64,000 bases of DNA from contig JAAFJU010000004.1 in assembly GCA_013298165.1 (NCBI GenBank), positions 1 to 64,000 on the forward strand, given 5' to 3'. This document shows positions 60,950-64,000 of the stretch, one piece after another. The notes under the pieces are model-generated. The model was given only the letters and a program-made list of their open reading frames with translations. It was not told the origin of the DNA and ran no database searches. A program made the position numbers and the translations under genes. The DNA comes from Synechococcales cyanobacterium bin31.maxbin.ball.101. Its GTDB lineage: Bacteria > Cyanobacteriota > Cyanobacteriia > Leptolyngbyales > Leptolyngbyaceae. Numbering within the stretch: position 1 is the first letter of the stretch; each line of letters starts with the position of its first letter.

Positions 60950-62397
60950 AACAGACCTCCAATACCTTCCAAAATTTTCGCACTCTCCGCATCCAAAAGC
61001 GCGATCGCATTCATAATCTCGATCGGCGATCGCAGCGCCACGTCCTCAGCTTTATTTGGATTCTTCACCGACAAATCAAATGACTCCCGATCGATATCAT
61101 TCACATCCACCAACCAAGACTTCTCCGACACCGCAAACGTCGCCTGCAATTCCACAAACTCCCGCAAATCCTCATCATTTAGCGCATTCGTCTTCCCCAT
61201 ATTCCGCCCCGGATCAAGCTGGTAATACCAAATCTTCCGAGTCGCCTCCCCCTTCCCGAAAAACAAAACAACCGTCTTCACCCCCGCCCCAATAAACGTC
61301 CCACTCGGACAATCCAAAATCGTATGTAAATTACAATGCTCCAACAACTCCTGCCGCAACGCCCGAGACGCATTATCCGAATTGGATAAAAACGTATTCT
61401 TAATCACCACCGCCGCCGTCCCACCCGCCTTCAAAATCTTAATAAAATGCTGCAAAAACAGAAACGCCGTCTCCCCCGTCTTAATCGGGAAATTCTGCTG
61501 CACCTCTTTGCGCTCCTTCCCCCCAAACGGCGGATTCGCCAAAATCACCTCGAACCGATGCTTCTCCTGAATATCATTCAAACTCTCGGAGAGCGTATTC
61601 GTATGAATAATATTCGGTGCATCAATCCCATGCAAAATCATATTCATAATCGCAATCACATAGGCAAGACTCTTCTTCTCCTTCCCCACAAAAGTCCCCG
61701 TCTGCAACTGTTGTAACTGCTTCGTCGTCAGATTCCCCCGCCGCAAATAATCATAACTCTCACACAAAAATCCCGCCGACCCACAAGCCCCATCATAAAT
61801 CCGATCGCCAATCCTCGGCTTCACCACCTCAATCATCGCCCGAATCAGAGGACGCGGCGTGTAATACTCACCCCCATTGCGTCCCGCATTCCCCATATTC
61901 TTGATCTTCGCCTCATACAGATGCGATAGCTCATGCTTCTCCTGCTGCGATCGGAACGTCAACTCATCAATATATTCCAACGCATCACGCAGACTATACC
62001 CACTCTGAAAGCGATTCTTAATCTCGCTAAAAATCTCACCAATCTTATACTCGATCGTATCCGGACTCGTCGCCCGCTGCTTAAACCCCTGAAGATAGGG
62101 AAATAGCTGACCATTCACATACTCGATCAAATCCGTTCCAGTCAGCGAATTCTCCTCATCCAACTTGCCATCCGCCGTCTTCGGAGCCGCCCACACCGTC
62201 CACCGATGCGCCTCATCAATAATAAACTCGTATGGCTTCCCGACCAACTCCGCCTCGATCGCCCGCTCCTGCTCCAAATCATCCAGATACTTCAAAAACA
62301 ACAGCCACGACGTTTGCTCGGTATAATCCAGCTCCGTCGTACAGCCCGCCTCCTTCCAGAGTACGTCATCAATATTTTTGAACGTTTGCTCGAACAT
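60946..62397 (-). CDS. hsdM: Type I restriction-modification DNA methyltransferase
   Basis: 483 residues. SAM-binding GACGSAGF (203-210) and the adenine methylase motif NPPF (288-291). The N-terminal helical domain starts FEQTFKNIDDVLWKEAGCTT and includes the GGEYYTPRPLIRAMIE entry to the catalytic domain. Forms the M2S methylase with HsdS and the complete restriction enzyme with HsdR. First gene of the minus-strand operon. ATG at 62397. The 202 bases to the porin gene hold only the porin terminator. Confidence 0.95.
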   Translation of the reverse strand: MFEQTFKNIDDVLWKEAGCTTELDYTEQTSWLLFLKYLDDLEQERAIEAELVGKPYEFIIDEAHRWTVWAAPKTADGKLDEENSLTGTDLIEYVNGQLFPYLQGFKQRATSPDTIEYKIGEIFSEIKNRFQSGYSLRDALEYIDELTFRSQQEKHELSHLYEAKIKNMGNAGRNGGEYYTPRPLIRAMIEVVKPRIGDRIYDGACGSAGFLCESYDYLRRGNLTTKQLQQLQTGTFVGKEKKSLAYVIAIMNMILHGIDAPNIIHTNTLSESLNDIQEKHRFEVILANPPFGGKERKEVQQNFPIKTGETAFLFLQHFIKILKAGGTAAVVIKNTFLSNSDNASRALRQELLEHCNLHTILDCPSGTFIGAGVKTVVLFFGKGEATRKIWYYQLDPGRNMGKTNALNDEDLREFVELQATFAVSEKSWLVDVNDIDRESFDLSVKNPNKAEDVALRSPIEIMNAIALLDAESAKILEGIGGLL

Positions 62398-62532
62398 TAA
62401 TCTCTTTACGTAGCGATGGGTTTAGACACGATCGCAGGGCGGATACAACTCCGGCCATTGGTCATCCCAAATTATAGGACGATTGGCTCATCTTCCTAGA
62501 GCCAATCCCTAAACCATCATCCTGTTCACCTT

Positions 62533-62562
62533 AAAAAAATGGGAGAACGCTAACGTCCTCCC
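62533..62562 (-). terminator. Rho-independent terminator of the porin gene
   Basis: On the minus strand GGGAGGACG/CGTTCTCCC forms a 9-bp stem (one G-T pair) with a TTAG loop, followed by ATTTTTTT, 38 bases past the stop. Confidence 0.9.
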
Positions 62563-62599
62563 AATGTAGCAAACTTAATGTCGCAAAACTCGCGGTTGA

Positions 62600-64000
62600 T
62601 TAGAACGTAAAGGTCGTCCGAATTACACCCATGACCGCATCCGCATTACGATCGTCATGATCCGGAGCCGTTAACCAAATCAAAGCCGGGGTAATGGTGA
62701 TATTGTCATTGACCCGATATTGATAAAAGCCTTCAATATGCAGTGAAGTATCCCGATCGCGCGCCAATCCACCCGTCGCATTGGTGACTTTGGGTTCCAT
62801 CCCAACAATCAAACCACCCAAGTTCCCCTTCTTGCCGAGATCAGGCAATGCCAATCCCACCATCCAATTCCAAATATCCAAATCGCCCGTGCCAATGATA
62901 TTCGATCGGGTGTAGCCCACATTGGCATTCAAGACAATATTGGGATTGAATTGATACGATGCACCTAACCCAAAGGAATTGCTAGCGGAATTTGCAGTGG
63001 GATTTGCAAGGGTGCTGCCCGTAGGACTTCCGGCACTGGCAAACGTGGTGTTGTAGGAATTCAAATAGGTGGCACCGATCTTGAAGTTATCGCTCGCCTT
63101 GAATGTTACCTGTCCGATCAAGCCATAACTGCCATTGAATAATCCATTCCCGGGAGTTGGAGAATTCGCACGACCTGCTAAATAGCCTGCACTCACTTCA
63201 AGCTTTTCACCAAAGGCATGTCTGACCCCAATTCCTGTACCACCCATGAGGTAGTAAATGGGATTACGAGTGGCGAAATGTGAAACCGCACCACTGCCGC
63301 CGTCACCATCTAAAAAGGGATTCAGAGTATCGACAAAATCATCTGCTGCCCCTGCATTGGCTTCGATCGTAACCGTCGTATTCTTACCCAACGGGAATTG
63401 ATAAAGTAATGCATCAATACTGGCACCACTTCCAGAATTCGCCGCTATCCGCAAGGCTCCTTCAGGAATGCCCGTCGCGCCTTGCGTAAAGTCAGAGTTT
63501 CCGGCTTGAATGCGAGTCCGCAGTAAATCTTGACCCGTAAAACTCGTGTCTAAATTCAATCTTGCGCGATAGCCAAAAACCGTGTTGCGGCTCACATCAA
63601 CGCCACCTACTTGACCTGTCGCCACACCCGCTAGACCAAAGATGACTTCGCCATTTAACTTAGTCGTGGTGGAGAACTGCTGCTTTTCTAACGTCGCAAC
63701 CTTAGATTCCAAACCATCCACACGACCGCGCAAGGTTGCGAGTTCTGCCGCAAACTGTTCCTGCAATTTACGCAGCGTCGCCAAATCTTCTTTTTTCACC
63801 ATGTCAGCCGTGGAAGCTGCAATCAGGTCATTCACCCGATCCATACAAGCATTCAACCCCGCCGCAAACTCATAGCGAGTCATGGCCCGATTGCCGCGAT
63901 AGGTTTTGTCAGGATATCCTGCAATACAGCCGTAGCGCTCAACAAGCGACTGCAAGGCTTGGAAGGCCCAATCCGTTGGCTTCACATCACTCAACTGAGA
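62600..64000 (-). CDS. SLH-domain OprB-type porin (5' end outside window)
   Basis: Outer membrane porin of the cyanobacterial type. The visible part starts SQLSDVKPTDWAFQALQSLV, an S-layer homology domain (about 60 residues, with GCIAGYPDKTYRGNRAMTRY) that binds peptidoglycan-linked polymer. Then comes a coiled coil (LRKLQEQFAAELATLRGRVD) and an OprB-like beta barrel ending in a C-terminal Phe (RTTFTF), the usual barrel end. The in-window TTG at 63994 is inside the conserved QLSDV segment, so the signal peptide and true start lie beyond 64000. Members transport inorganic ions or small solutes. Confidence 0.92.
   Translation of the reverse strand, partial: SQLSDVKPTDWAFQALQSLVERYGCIAGYPDKTYRGNRAMTRYEFAAGLNACMDRVNDLIAASTADMVKKEDLATLRKLQEQFAAELATLRGRVDGLESKVATLEKQQFSTTTKLNGEVIFGLAGVATGQVGGVDVSRNTVFGYRARLNLDTSFTGQDLLRTRIQAGNSDFTQGATGIPEGALRIAANSGSGASIDALLYQFPLGKNTTVTIEANAGAADDFVDTLNPFLDGDGGSGAVSHFATRNPIYYLMGGTGIGVRHAFGEKLEVSAGYLAGRANSPTPGNGLFNGSYGLIGQVTFKASDNFKIGATYLNSYNTTFASAGSPTGSTLANPTANSASNSFGLGASYQFNPNIVLNANVGYTRSNIIGTGDLDIWNWMVGLALPDLGKKGNLGGLIVGMEPKVTNATGGLARDRDTSLHIEGFYQYRVNDNITITPALIWLTAPDHDDRNADAVMGVIRTTFTF

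Overview
The window is chromosomal DNA from a cyanobacterium. GATCG and the HIP1 octamer GCGATCGC are very dense, and the gene content is typical of the phylum: a DUF760 protein, an Npun_R2479-type HD protein, an SLH-OprB porin, a Mo-dependent-nitrogenase-C protein, beta-carbonic anhydrase, cry-DASH and a gas vesicle cluster. I cannot name a genus. Both ends are cut inside genes: uvrB on the left and a porin on the right.

Layout. 1-17 kb is mostly core: uvrB, dacB, two glycosyltransferases around a MntA/HepT toxin-antitoxin pair, cry-DASH, yggT, upp, a CobW-family GTPase, xseB, xseA and recA, the last with LexA-like boxes upstream. 17-27 kb is a gas vesicle locus (gvpA-C-N-J-K-F-G-L-V). It is divergent from a large membrane-anchored protein that joins a PstS-like binding domain to DUF4912. 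27-46 kb holds a subtilisin-like protease, an ABC-2 transporter, a second PstS-like/DUF4912 protein with two DUF4912 domains, metabolic and housekeeping genes, tRNA-Gly(CCC), carbonic anhydrase, a small heat shock protein and dnaK. 46-49 kb encodes a barrel plus beta-helix surface protein. 49-62.4 kb is a defence island read almost entirely on the minus strand: decayed and intact toxin-antitoxin modules, a 1497-residue NACHT-WD40 protein, and a type I restriction system in the order hsdM, DUF1016 nuclease, hsdS, a structured repeat pair, hsdR. A porin closes the window.

Most interesting points. (1) GvpC and GvpN end in the same winged-helix-like domain. (2) Two transmembrane PstS-like/DUF4912 proteins look like one-piece phosphate receptors. 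(3) HsdS carries two nearly identical target recognition domains, so its target should be symmetric. (4) The 3' tail of hsdM is duplicated around the DUF1016 gene, and the 3' tail of the NACHT-WD40 gene is duplicated around the MazF pair, so the same kind of cassette insertion is seen twice in one island. (5) Two diverged 178-bp repeats between hsdS and hsdR carry palindromes with compensatory base changes. (6) The WD40 half of the NACHT gene differs sharply in composition from its NACHT half.

Two families of small G/C-rich palindromic repeats sit directly behind stop codons, and copies have also been absorbed into the coding sequences of dacB and, with a third repeat type, xseA.
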